Assembly: GCA_964020155.1 (NCBI GenBank)
Contig: OZ026558.1
Span: 160,001-190,000, forward strand
Origin: Chondrilla cf. caribensis
Lineage: Eukaryota > Porifera > Demospongiae > Chondrillida > Chondrillidae
DNA length: 30,000 bases
Direction of reading: 5' to 3'
Shown piece by piece: positions 20,778 to 30,000 of this stretch. The notes under the pieces were generated by a model, which had not been told where the DNA came from, ran no database searches, and was given only the letters and a program-made list of their open reading frames with translations. Numbering within the stretch: position 1 is the stretch's first letter; each line of letters starts with the position of its first letter. The position numbers and the translations under genes are program-made.

Positions 20778-22310
20778 ATGGCGTCCACTCTTGAGGGTGA
20801 ACCCATGGACATTCCGGTCATATCCAGCGACTGGTATGCGCTCGGAGACAGTCAGATGGTGTAAGTACTGTTATGAGTTCGTAAGATGTCTGTTCTGAAG
20901 TGGCGTAATGCTACTCGTGCCTTTTCTCCGCTGATGAGTGGTCTCTCCGTGAGACCCAGGGCAATCCCTTTGATATTCGATAGAGTAGGCTCCAAAGACT
21001 AGGATGTATGGAGTCTGTAGTGTGGCCAAATATGCTTTGAAACAGTGTAGACCCACGTGCGTATGTGACATGCAATTACCGAATCGTTCAAAATTAACGT
21101 ATAATCTCCCATCTTAGCTCACTGTGCTATGTGAACCTCTAATATCTGTCCACGCCTATCGTGGGTATTATCTACCGAACAGGAGTGCATCCCTTCACTC
21201 AGCACTACATGCACTACATGCTCTACATGCATGTACAGTAGAAACTCGTTGAGACAAACAGTCTTAAGTGAAATTGCTGCTTAATACAAACCAATTTCCG
21301 AGCACCATTCGGTTCACTATAGTAGTGTGTACGGTAAATCCTGATAAGAAGAACATCTGATAGCAATAACCAACTTTGTACAAGTTTCCACTGTACATGC
21401 ATATTATGTTGTGTGTTGATCCCTTGTAGCCGGGTGGTGGACTATGCTTGTGTTGTGTGTTGATCCCTTGTAGCCGGGTGGTGGGCTATGTATGTGTTGT
21501 GTGTTGATCCCTTGTAGCCGTGTGGTGGACTATGCATGTGTTGTGTGTTGGTCCCTTGTAGCCGGGTGGTGGACTATGCATGTGTTGTGTGTTGATCCCT
21601 TGTAGCCGGGTGGTGGACTATGCATGTGTTGTGTGTTGATCCCTTGTAGCTGGGTGGTGGACTATGTATGTGTTGTGTGTTGATCCCTTGTAGCCGGGTG
21701 GTGGACTATGTTTGTGTTGTGTGTTGATCCCTTGTAGCCGGGTGGTGGACTATGTTTGTGTTGTGTGTTGATCCCTTGTAGCCGGGTGGTGGACTATGTA
21801 TGTGTTGTGTGTTGATCCCTTGTAGCTGGGTGGTGGACTATGTATGTGTTGTGTGTTGATCCCTTGTAGCCGTGTGGTGGACTATGCATGTGTTGTGTGT
21901 TGATCCCTTGTAGCCGTGTGGTGGACTATGCATGTGTTGTGTGTTGATCCCTTGTAGCCGGGTGGTGGGCTATGTATGTGTTGTGTGTTGATCCCTTGTA
22001 GCCGGGTGGTGGACTATGTTTGTGTTGTGTGTTGATCCCTTGTAGCCGTGTGGTGGACTATGCATGTGTTGTGTGTTGATCCCTTGTAGCCGGGTGGTGG
22101 ACTATGCATGTGTTGTGTGTTGGTCCCTTGTAGCCAGGTGGTGGACTATGTATGTGTTGTGTGTTGATCCCTTGTAGCCGGGTGGTGGACTACGACGTCA
22201 ACTGGTGCAAAGTACAGCTCGACCAGCAGATAGTGGCCATGTCTCCTTATGGTGGTCCCATTGGTGAGTGTGTGTGTGGGGGGGGGGGGTCACTAGTGAG
22301 TGTTTGTTTG

Positions 22311-22364
<54 letters not shown>

Positions 22365-23802
22365 TGTGTGTGTGGGGGGGTCACTGGTGAGTGTGTTTGT
22401 TTGTTAGTGTGTGTGTGGGGGGGTCACTGGTGAGTGTGTTTTGTGTGTTAGTGTGGGTGTGGGTGTGGGTGGGTAGGTGTCTGTTCAGAAAAATGTCCTC
22501 TTTGTTTTCTATGTATCTTCAGCAGTGTACCTAGTACCTAGCTGGTATGACAGTGTACCTAGTACCTAGCTGGTATTACAGTGTACCTAGTACCTAGCTG
22601 GTATTACAGTGTACCTAGTACCTAGCTGGTATTACAGTGTACCTAGTACCTAGTTGGTATTACAGTGTACCTAGTACCTAGCTGGTATGACAGTGTACCT
22701 AGCTGGTATGACAGTTTACCTAGATGGTATTGCAGTGTACCTAGATGGTATTACAGTGTACCTAGCTGGTATTACAGTGTACCTAGCTGGTATTACAGTG
22801 TACCTAGCTGGTATGACAGTGTACCAAGCTGATATTACAGTGTACCTAGCTGGTATTACAGTGTACCTAGCTGGTATTACAGTGTACCTAGTTGGTATTA
22901 CAGTGTACCTAGCTGGTATTACAGTGTACCTAGTTGGTATTACAGTGTACCTAGTTGGTATTACAGTGTACCTAGCTGGTACAGTTACTGTCTGAATTGT
23001 TGAGTAGGAACGAGGCAGTGCCCCTTCGACTGCTGTGGGTCATTTCCTTGTTCCTTCAAGAAGTACATCAAAGTGTTTCCCTGTCTCGTCATAGCCTACA
23101 CGCGTGGGTGGTCTCGACCACACACATGCGTATGTACATATGTACACTGGTGTACAATACCACCATCAAGACTATGGAAAGAACCTCATTACGATAATGA
23201 TGTCTTCATCAATATCATCGTCCTGCAATAATTGTGATATCGAATTGCTTGCCAGTACAAAAGCTGCCCATGTCAAACATCACAATTAATCTGATTATTG
23301 AATAATAGCCCATCATTACATTAAAGTTAATTTAATTTTGACAGACGTGTGTTTCAGGTCCAGGTAACTCCCCACCCATTGGATGAGTCTTGTTAAAATC
23401 AAATACAAAAATTGAATTCAAGGTCACATTACTCTGTTGAAAGACGATAGTTCTATTAATAGATAGTGTTTCTTTAGTCGGAAACACATTATTTTCAAGT
23501 GTAGAATTGATATTGAAAGTGCTTTCAATGAAGTGTCAATACTAACCACATCCCTTGGAATTCCCAGTCTATAATTGTTTTTTTTGGATTGTAATTTACA
23601 AGACAACTTTTGATTTTCATATGCATTTTTGTTTCGTTGTTTTGTTGTTTCGATGTTTCCATAGCAATGACACTGGATGTTCGTCAAGCTCCCCCTGATC
23701 CGTCTGGTCGTCTGAAGGAACAGCCGTCAGTGGAGATTAGGACAGCCACTGGGAGGATGCTGGGTGTGGCCAAGGTATGTTAATAACAGGGTTATACCCT
23801 TC

Positions 23803-23852
<50 letters not shown>

Positions 23853-26636
23853 TGTGTGTGAATGTACATATGTGCATGTGTGTAACATGCCTGTACTGTG
23901 CGATGTAACATAGCCTGTACTGTGCACTGTAACATAGCCTGTACTGTGCGATGTAACATAGCCTGTACTGTGTGATGTAACATAGCCTGTACTGTGCGAT
24001 GTAACATAGCCTGTACTGTGCGATGTAACATAGCCTGTACTGTGCACTGTAACATAGCCTGTACTGTGTGATGTAACATAGCCTGTACTGTGCGATGTAA
24101 CATAGCCTGTACTGTGCACTGTAACATAGCCTGTACTGTGCAATGTAACATAGCCTGTACTGTGCGATGTAACATAGCCTGTACTGTGTGATGTAACATA
24201 GCCTGTACTGTGCACTGTAACATAGCCTGTACTGTGCAATGTAACATAGCCTGTACTGTGCGATGTAACATAGCCTGTACTGTGTGATGTAACATAGCCT
24301 GTACTGTGCGATGTAACATAGCCTGTACTGTGCGATGTAACATAGCCTGTACTGTGCACTGTAACATAGCCTGTACTGTGTGATGTAACATAGCCTGTAC
24401 TGTGCGATGTAACATAGCCTGTACTGTGTGATGTAACATAGCCTGTACTGTGCGATGTAACATAGCCTGTACTGTGCGATGTAGTCTTATCCACTTTCTT
24501 GTGCTGTCAGTGGACGAGTGCATCGTACATCGTTGGGATGGGATGGGATAACAAGGAGAGACTGATTTGTGTAGCTGAGAATGGGCAAGCCTTCGTCTAC
24601 AATGTGTTTGGAGAGTTCCTGTCTCAAGAGAAGATCATGCCACTGGATGTGAGTGTTTACTTGTTTACCAACACCACAGGATGTGAGTGTTTACTTGTTT
24701 ACCAACACCACAGGATGATTGTTTACTTGTTGACTGACAAACTTGATGTGTTTACTTATTTATCAGCACCGGCCATTGGATGTGCTTTTATGTTTATTAA
24801 CAACATTAGATGATTGTTTACTTGTGTTTACCAACATCTCTGAATTATTGTTTACTTGTTGACTGACAAACTAGATGTATGTACTCATTTGTCAGCACCA
24901 TTGGATGTGTTTTTATGTTCACCAACAACAATAAATGTGTTTACATGTTTACCAACACCATTGAATGTGTTTACTGTTCTCCCTCTCAGAGTGCTGGCAT
25001 TGAGCGGGTTGTAGAGGTGAAGTTCTTCAACATGTCCTACGGGATATCGGGCTTTGCTTGGAGGACGGGTCAAGACAGGTTCTTTGCTTGTGTTAGTCCC
25101 GAGAAGGGGTTCCGACTGAGGGCATTCCCCAATACTGACGGTGAGTGGGAAGTGAGGATTTCTTCACTGTTTACTCCCCCCTCTATAACCATCTCTACCA
25201 ACTCCTCACTTTTCCTCCCACCCACACATGCTATCTCTTCCCACTCCTCACTTTTCCCCCGCCCACACATGCTATCTCTACCAACTCCTCACTTTTCCTC
25301 CCGCCCACACATGCTATCTCTTCCAACTCCTCACTTTTCCCCCGCCCACACATGCTATCTCTACCAACTCCTCACTCTTCCTCCCGCCCACACATGCTAT
25401 CTCTTCCAACTCCTCACTCTTCCTCCCGCCCACACATGCTATATCTAACAACTCCTCACTTTTCCTCCCGCCCACACATGCTATCTCTGCCAACTCCTCA
25501 CTTTTCCCCCGCCCACACATGCTATCTCTACCAACTCCTCACTTTTCCTCCCGCCCACACATGCTATCTCTTCCAACTCCTCACTTTTCCCCCCGCCCAC
25601 ACAGAGCCCTCCACGTGCTGGTGTCCAGTGGCAGTCGTCAAGGACAAGCAGATAAACCTGTCAATAGTCCTAGCAGCTGGTGGCAAGGTGTTTAGGTTGG
25701 AACCTTCTGGAGCGAAAGAAGAGGTTAGCAAGAGTGGTGCTGTGAGGATGAGTGGTGCTGTGAGGATGAGTGGTGGTGTGAGGATGAGTGGTGGTGTGAG
25801 GATGAGTGGTGGTGTGAGGATGAGTGGTGGTGTGAGGATGAGTGGTGGTGTGAGGATGAGTGGTGGTGGTGTGAGGATGAGTGGTGCTGTGAGGATGAGT
25901 GGTGGTGTGAGGATGAGTGGTGCTGTGAGGATGAGTGGTGCTGTGAGGATGAGTGGTGGTGTGAGGATGAGTGGTGCTGTGAGGAAGAGTGGTGGTGTGA
26001 GGATGGGTGGTGGTGTGAGGATGAGTGGTGCTGTGAGGATGAGTGGTGCTGTGAGGATGAGTGGTGCTGTGAAGATGAGTGGTGGTGTGAGGATGAGTGG
26101 TGGTGTGAGGATGAGTGGTGGTGTGAGGATGAGTGGTGGTGTGAGGATGAGTGGTGGTGTGAGGATGAGTGGTGCTGTGAGGATGAGTGGTGGTGTGAGG
26201 ATGAGTGGTGGTGTGGGGATGAGTGGTGGTGTGAGGATGAGTGGTGGTGTGAGGATGAGTGGTGGTGTGAGGATGAGTGGTGGTGTGGGGATGAGTGGTG
26301 CTGTGAGGATGAGTGGTGCTGTGAGGATGAGTGGTGCTGTGAGGATGAGTGGTGCTGTGAGGATGAGTGGTGCTGTGAGGACGAGTGGTGCTGTGAGGAC
26401 AAATGGTGGTGTTGTACACTTGGTCTGTCATGCTATGATCTCATGTAGCGTCATATGCTCAATCTTTGATACTCCTGTTAGTAGTGTGTCCTGTGTGCAC
26501 TGTGTGTACTGTGTGTACTGTGTGTCCTGTATGTACTGTGTGTACTGTGTGTCCTGTATGTACTGTGTGTACTGTATGTACTGTGTGCTGTGTTCTTCAA
26601 TTGTGTCAGCATTGTCCATGCATTAGTGCCGTTATC

Positions 26637-26680
<44 letters not shown>

Positions 26681-29600
26681 ATGTGTATGAGTTATGTAAT
26701 AATTTCCTTCATTGCGCAATACACTGTGCTTAACCAGATGTGATGATGGTTCAGAAGTGTTGTGATGATGTAATATTTTTGTTTCCCATACCCAATTGTT
26801 ATCCAGACTGTGAAATTGTCCTCAAAGTCGGAACCAGTCAACTGGACTAACATGAGTGTTGACCCTACAGGATGCTACCTGGCAATGACCGATGACAAGG
26901 GACTCATTTGGATGGGCTCCTCGTCACTAAGGGTACATGGGCTATTGTGTCCATACTGTCAGCCATTTTTTTCTTTCACTTCCACTATGATCAACCAAGT
27001 ACCATCTGTAGTTTGTGTACAGTAGCACACATCCATTCAATAAGTCATATATTGCACAGGATGGAGTCTGTATGTCTGTATGTATTCATGTGTACACACC
27101 CACAACACACGCACAAACACACACACACACACACACACACACATTCACATAGGTACTCTTCTCCATTTGTAGAAGTGTTACTGTGAGTACACTTCTGATG
27201 TGGAGGCTATTGCCAGCATTGCTTGGTGAGTCCTGTTGGGTGTGGTCATCTTGTTGGGTGTGGTCATCTTGTTGGGTGTGGTCATCTTGATGGGTGTGGT
27301 CATCTTGTTGGGTGTGGTCATCTTGTTGAGCTGTCTACACTGGCTCCAGTAGAGGTAGAGCACTCAACCTCCACACCCCCTTCCTCCACACCCCCTTCCA
27401 CACCCCCTTCCTCCACACCCCCTTCCTCCACACCTCCCTACCTCCACACACACACCTACCTCCACACCTACCTCCACACCTCCCTACCTCCACACCTACC
27501 TCCACACCTCCCTACCTCCACACCTCCCTACCTCCACACCTACCTCCACACCTCCCTACCTCCACACCTCCCTACCTCCACACCTCCCTCCCTACCTCCA
27601 CACACCACATTGTGTAATATGATTAGTCACTCCATCACAAGATTCAAGTCACGTCATTATCACATGATCATCACATGATGCAGGATGAACACGAAGCCTG
27701 ACCAAGATGGCAAGGAGAATCCTGTCATTGCTATTTTGAGAAGATCTTGTATTTTTGTCAAGGGTAGTGGAAATCATTGGCACAAGTATCCTCAGTCACA
27801 TGCATGTCACATGTCTAGTTCACATGTATATCACATGTCCTCGTTCACATGTAGGTCACGTACCCTCAATTTTTCTCTTCCTCACAATCAGATATCGACC
27901 TTCTTCACCGCTGTCAAGCTTTTTATAACATTTGTCAGCATCCAATTTTCCCATTTTATCAAAGTTGTCATGTGATCATCACATGTTTGTCACACTGTCC
28001 CTTAACGATAACTAGATTCATGATTCAGGGGAGTGTCACGTTGCAGCAGGAGGTTGATGGTGTGAGAATGCTGTCCGAGGAGAGCTACGAGTTCCTTCAA
28101 GTTGTACCCGGTTAGAACTGGTCATTGTTGAGTGTTCATCACCTGTGTACAGTATGTGTTTACTACACAGGTGTTCTCCCATTGTGGATATGCTGCTGTA
28201 CGTATGTATTGTTGTAGACAGTACAGGTTTTCCTACTGTGTGTACGTATACTACTGTATTCACACATGTGGGTGTACTTTGAGTTGTTAGCTCCTGTGTA
28301 TTTGAAGAACTCTCAACTCCAGGTTGTAGGAACTGAACCTGTTGCATTGTGTTCCTTTTCTATTTAACTTTCAATCTATTCGTTAAATTTTGCTTTTCCT
28401 AATGATTTCACACTCCCATCTTACTGACTCCTCCAAAATGCCCCACCCACTCTGCTCACAAGCTGCTCCACTCTGCTCACATGCCCCACCCACTCTGCTC
28501 ACATGCCCCACCCACTCTGCTTCCAGCCCCACCCACTCTGCTCCCACCCCCACCCACTCTGCTCACATGCCCCGCCCACTCTGCTCCCACCCCCACCCAT
28601 TCTGCTCACATGCCCTGCCCACTCTGCACCCAGCCCCACCCCCTCTGCTCACAGCCCTCCCCTCCTCTCCTCAGAGGCATGTCAGAAGGTGGGGATGCTC
28701 GGTTCCATGGCTTCAGGTGCAGTTCTGCTGGATGCATACCTGGAGTTCATCAAGGGTGACGGGAGCAAGGCTTACGAGTGCATCGAGTACGTCACCAAGA
28801 GGGAGGAGCTAATGGATGCTGTCGAACAGTGCATCGAAGCTGCTTCTCATGTCACAGACACAAAACTACAGAAACAGCTCCTTCAGGTATTTTATTGAGG
28901 GTGTACTGTAGTGTGTTCTACTGAGGGTGTACTGTACTTAGTGTGTTCTACTGAGGGTGTACTGTACGTAGTGTGTTCTACTGAGGGTGTACTGAACGTA
29001 GTGTGTTCTACTGAGGGTGTACTGTAGTGTAGTGTGTTCTACTGAGGGTGTATTGTATTTAATGTGTTCTACTGAGGGTGTATTGTACTTAATGTGTTCT
29101 ACTGAGGGTGTACTGTATGTATTGTAGTGAATTAAAATATAATGAATTCTATTATTGTTATTGTTGTGTTTGTTTGTTTCTTTGTTTGCATGTTTCACAG
29201 GCGTCTCACTTCGGTCGTACTTTCCTGAAGAACTTGACTCCGCCCAGTATTGTTGACAACACTGTTACTGCTGGACAGTACCTACGAATACTCAACCAAA
29301 TAAGGCAACCTGAAGTGGGGATTCCCCTAACTATGACACAGTATCCTTAATTGAAACTTGTGCTGGTTGTGCTGGTTGGCATGACAACAAAATACTTGTA
29401 ACCAATTATACATCTAGGTACTATTAGATAGTACATGTATGTGTACACCCCCTTACCTGCCACACCCCAAAGCCCCTCCCCCTATGTGTACACCCCCTTA
29501 CCTGCCACACCCCAAAGCCCCTCCCCCAAATGTGTACACCCCCTTACCTGCCACACCCCAAAGCCCCTCCCCCAAATGTGTACACCACCTTACCTGCCAC

Positions 29601-29777
29601 ACCCCAAAGCCCCTCCCTTAACTTGGACTTAGATTGCGTAATCTGTCGTTGAAGGTGCTGATGGACCGTCTGGTCAACAGAGGTCTGTACCCGCTAGCCC
29701 TCAAGCTGTGTACATTCCTCAGGTTTACCCCTGAAGAAGGGGAAATCCCTGTCCTGATGCACTGGGCTGAGAAAAAG
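20778..29777 (+). CDS. VPS16: VPS16, core subunit of HOPS/CORVET tethering complexes (exons 1-13, 3' end outside window)
   Basis: VPS16 is a shared core subunit of the HOPS and CORVET complexes, which tether late endosomes, lysosomes and early endosomes before SNARE fusion, and it recruits the SM protein VPS33. Exons: 20778-20860, 22178-22263, 23665-23774, 24511-24648, 24990-25140, 25605-25723, 26807-26932, 27173-27225, 27684-about 27825, 28029-28110, 28675-28886, 29201-29340, 29633-29777. Phases are consistent throughout. Family matches by eye: DWYALGDS, SPYGGPI, LIWMGSSSL, EVDGVRML, AVEQCIEAASH, VGIPLTMTQ, VLMDRLVNRGLYPLAL. Roughly 530 codons are covered: the N-terminal beta-propeller and the beginning of the alpha-solenoid. 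The VPS33-binding C-terminus would lie beyond base 30000. The start is the ATG at 20778 (GATGG context); an in-frame ATG at codon 10 is an alternative. The exon 9 donor is ambiguous: GTATCC at 27786, GT at 27826, or a GC donor near 27801. Exon 6 uses GTTAGC. Confidence 0.95.
20861..21406. other. VPS16 intron 1, donor-proximal unique part
   Basis: Intron 1 begins with a strong GTAAGT donor. This part holds no recognisable exon or repeat. Confidence 0.5.
21407..22194 (+). repeat. 44-bp minisatellite containing the VPS16 exon 2 acceptor, 18 copies
   Basis: CCCTTGTAG recurs every 44 bp from 21421 to 22169 (17 intervals). The last copy is the true exon 2 acceptor (exon begins 22178). Each earlier copy repeats GTTGATCCCTTGTAG followed by the exon's opening bases CCGGGTGGTGGACTA, with small variants (CCGTG, CTGGG, CCAGG). 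Confidence 0.95.
22270..22475. repeat. (GT)n and poly(G) tract in VPS16 intron 2
   Basis: A poly(G) run, GT repeats at 22312-22362, and GGGGGGTCACTGGTGAGTGTG units repeated about three times. They start a few bases after the exon 2 donor GTGAGTG, which the repeat unit resembles. Confidence 0.9.
22520..22985. repeat. 21/28-bp minisatellite (GTGTACCTAGCTGGTATTACA)
   Basis: First about six copies of a 28-bp form with a duplicated CTAGTAC, then about 14 copies of the 21-bp form. The 102-aa ORF (ITVYLAG repeat) is an artefact. Confidence 0.95.
22986..23664. other. VPS16 intron 2, acceptor-proximal unique part
   Basis: AT-leaning unique sequence up to the exon 3 acceptor (TTTCCATAG at 23664). Nothing further recognised. 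Confidence 0.5.
23804..23870. repeat. (GT)n microsatellite in VPS16 intron 3
   Basis: Lies between the exon 3 donor and the 24-bp array. Confidence 0.93.
23887..24484. repeat. 24-bp minisatellite in VPS16 intron 3, 25 copies
   Basis: The unit contains GATGTAACATAGCCTGTAC. Copies differ at one variable spot (CGATG, TGATG, CACTG, CAATG), and variant order repeats in blocks, showing segmental amplification. The array ends 26 bp before the exon 4 acceptor. ORFs of up to 255 codons are repeat artefacts. Confidence 0.96.
24641..24975. repeat. Degenerate 30-40-bp repeat of VPS16 intron 4 that includes the donor
   Basis: The string GGATGTGAGTGTTTACTTG at the exon 4/intron boundary recurs 36 bp downstream. 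Decayed copies (GTTTACTTGTT, ACCAACA, GGATG) then fill the intron almost to the exon 5 acceptor. Confidence 0.85.
25186..25604. repeat. 41-42-bp minisatellite in VPS16 intron 5 ending at the acceptor
   Basis: About ten copies of a pyrimidine-rich unit (CTCACTTTTCC, CGCCCACACATGCTATC). The last copy changes ACACATG to ACACAG and serves as the exon 6 acceptor (exon begins 25605). Confidence 0.95.
25731..26408. repeat. 18-bp minisatellite (GAGTGGTGCTGTGAGGAT), about 37 copies
   Basis: Starts 7 bp after the exon 6 donor (GTTAGC at 25724). GCT/GGT variants alternate, and one copy carries an extra GGT. It keeps several frames open on both strands, giving false ORFs of up to about 490 codons. Confidence 0.96.
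26484..26592. repeat. 9-bp minisatellite (TGTGTACTG) in VPS16 intron 6
   Basis: About 11 copies of the reverse complement of the CACAGTACA unit found in the semaphorin genes. Confidence 0.9.
26638..26680. repeat. (GT)n microsatellite in VPS16 intron 6
   Basis: Simple dinucleotide run. Confidence 0.95.
27096..27146. repeat. (AC)n microsatellite in VPS16 intron 7
   Basis: AC run ending about 25 bp before the exon 8 acceptor. Confidence 0.93.
27228..27328. repeat. 18-bp minisatellite (TTGTTGGGTGTGGTCATC) abutting the exon 8 donor
   Basis: Five to six copies start within the donor sequence GTGAGTCCTGTTGGGTG at 27226. Confidence 0.92.
27366..27606. repeat. CCTCCACACCTA / CCCCCTTCCTCCACA repeats in VPS16 intron 8
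   Basis: A pyrimidine-rich array with an 11-12-bp basic unit (CTACCTCCACAC) and higher-order grouping. Confidence 0.9.
28440..28670. repeat. Pyrimidine-rich repeat (CCCACTCTGCTCACATGCCC) before the VPS16 exon 11 acceptor
   Basis: About ten copies of a 19-22-bp unit run into the acceptor CTCCTCTCCTCAG (exon begins 28675). Confidence 0.9.
28895..29120. repeat. 31-35-bp minisatellite after the VPS16 exon 11 donor
   Basis: Seven to eight copies of GTGTGTTCTACTGAGGGTGTACTGTA-type units begin about 8 bp after the donor at 28887. Confidence 0.92.
29436..29621. repeat. 45-bp minisatellite in VPS16 intron 12
   Basis: Four copies of a unit containing GTGTACACCCCCTTACCTGC and CACACCCCAAAGCCCCTCCC. 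The array ends 11 bp before the exon 13 acceptor. Confidence 0.94.
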
Positions 29778-30000
29778 GTGAGCGGAGTCATGTGACAGTC
29801 TGCTTGTGATCATGTGACCTATAGTATTGGAGTAGGGTACTCAAAATTGTAGTGGAGATATTCAAAATTGGAATGGGGACTCATAATTTCGTTCAGAATT
29901 GCAATGTGAACTCACACAACCTTATGTGTTAAAATTGGAGTGGGACTCACCAGTCAATGTTATGTGTGTTCAGGATCCAGTTTGATCAGGTGATTTCCAT
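29778..30000. other. VPS16 intron 13 (truncated by window edge)
   Basis: Begins with GTGAGCG. It contains decayed repeats of a GGAGTGGGGACTCA-like motif; no further exon seen. Confidence 0.5.

Noticed and set aside
21407..22194. CRISPR array
   Set aside because: The copies are contiguous 44-bp units without unique spacers, inside an animal intron. The same applies to the 43-bp array at 6222-6600.
23727..24523. 255- and 240-codon minus-strand ORFs
   Set aside because: Translations of the 24-bp intron 3 array in different frames; a 24-bp period keeps every frame free of stops.
25145..26626. 493-codon plus-strand ORF and overlapping 253/225-codon minus-strand ORFs
   Set aside because: They read through the 41-42-bp and 18-bp minisatellites (periods divisible or nearly divisible by three), cross the real VPS16 exon 6 in part, and have no non-repeat content.

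Overview
This window is eukaryotic, almost certainly animal nuclear DNA. It has spliced genes with GT-AG introns, a semaphorin receptor/ligand family, a VPS16 homologue, a non-LTR retrotransposon, and very dense (AC)n microsatellites and minisatellites. The low similarity of the VPS16 protein to vertebrate VPS16, the compact exons and the retroelement type suggest an early-branching invertebrate, perhaps a sponge or cnidarian. That placement is inference; the sequence alone does not fix the species.

Layout. (1) 1-3070, minus strand: the 5' half of a semaphorin gene (called gene B here), five exons at 948-3070, running off the left edge. (2) 3071-4781: AT-rich spacer holding gene B's upstream region and the 3' end of the next gene. 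(3) 4782-16141, minus strand: a complete second semaphorin (gene A) with 19 coding exons that I could join with consistent phases into 742 codons plus stop. It encodes a signal peptide, a Sema domain, a PSI domain, one membrane span and a short tyrosine-containing tail. Its first intron (9911-15987) is 6 kb of minisatellites. (4) 16142-20777: the divergent upstream region between gene A and VPS16, split by a 3.6-kb non-LTR retrotransposon (16881-20443) with a 14-bp target-site duplication and one intact 1087-aa ORF. (5) 20778-30000, plus strand: VPS16, exons 1-13 (beta-propeller and start of the alpha-solenoid), running off the right edge.

The two semaphorins are tandem paralogues. Exons 3-5 and the introns between them are nearly identical in the two genes, while exons 1-2 have diverged strongly, which suggests gene conversion or a recent partial duplication. 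VPS16 acts in endolysosomal tethering (HOPS/CORVET) and the semaphorins in cell-surface signalling; I see no functional link beyond adjacency.

The most unusual feature is how tandem repeats relate to splice sites. Most of the twelve complete VPS16 introns, and several semaphorin introns, carry their own private minisatellite, often starting at the donor or ending at the acceptor. In VPS16 intron 1 a 44-bp unit that contains the real 3' splice site plus the first bases of exon 2 is present 18 times in perfect 44-bp register. Seventeen copies are decoy acceptors, and the form spelled out here leads straight to a stop codon if used. Most long ORFs in the window are translations of these repeats and are not genes.
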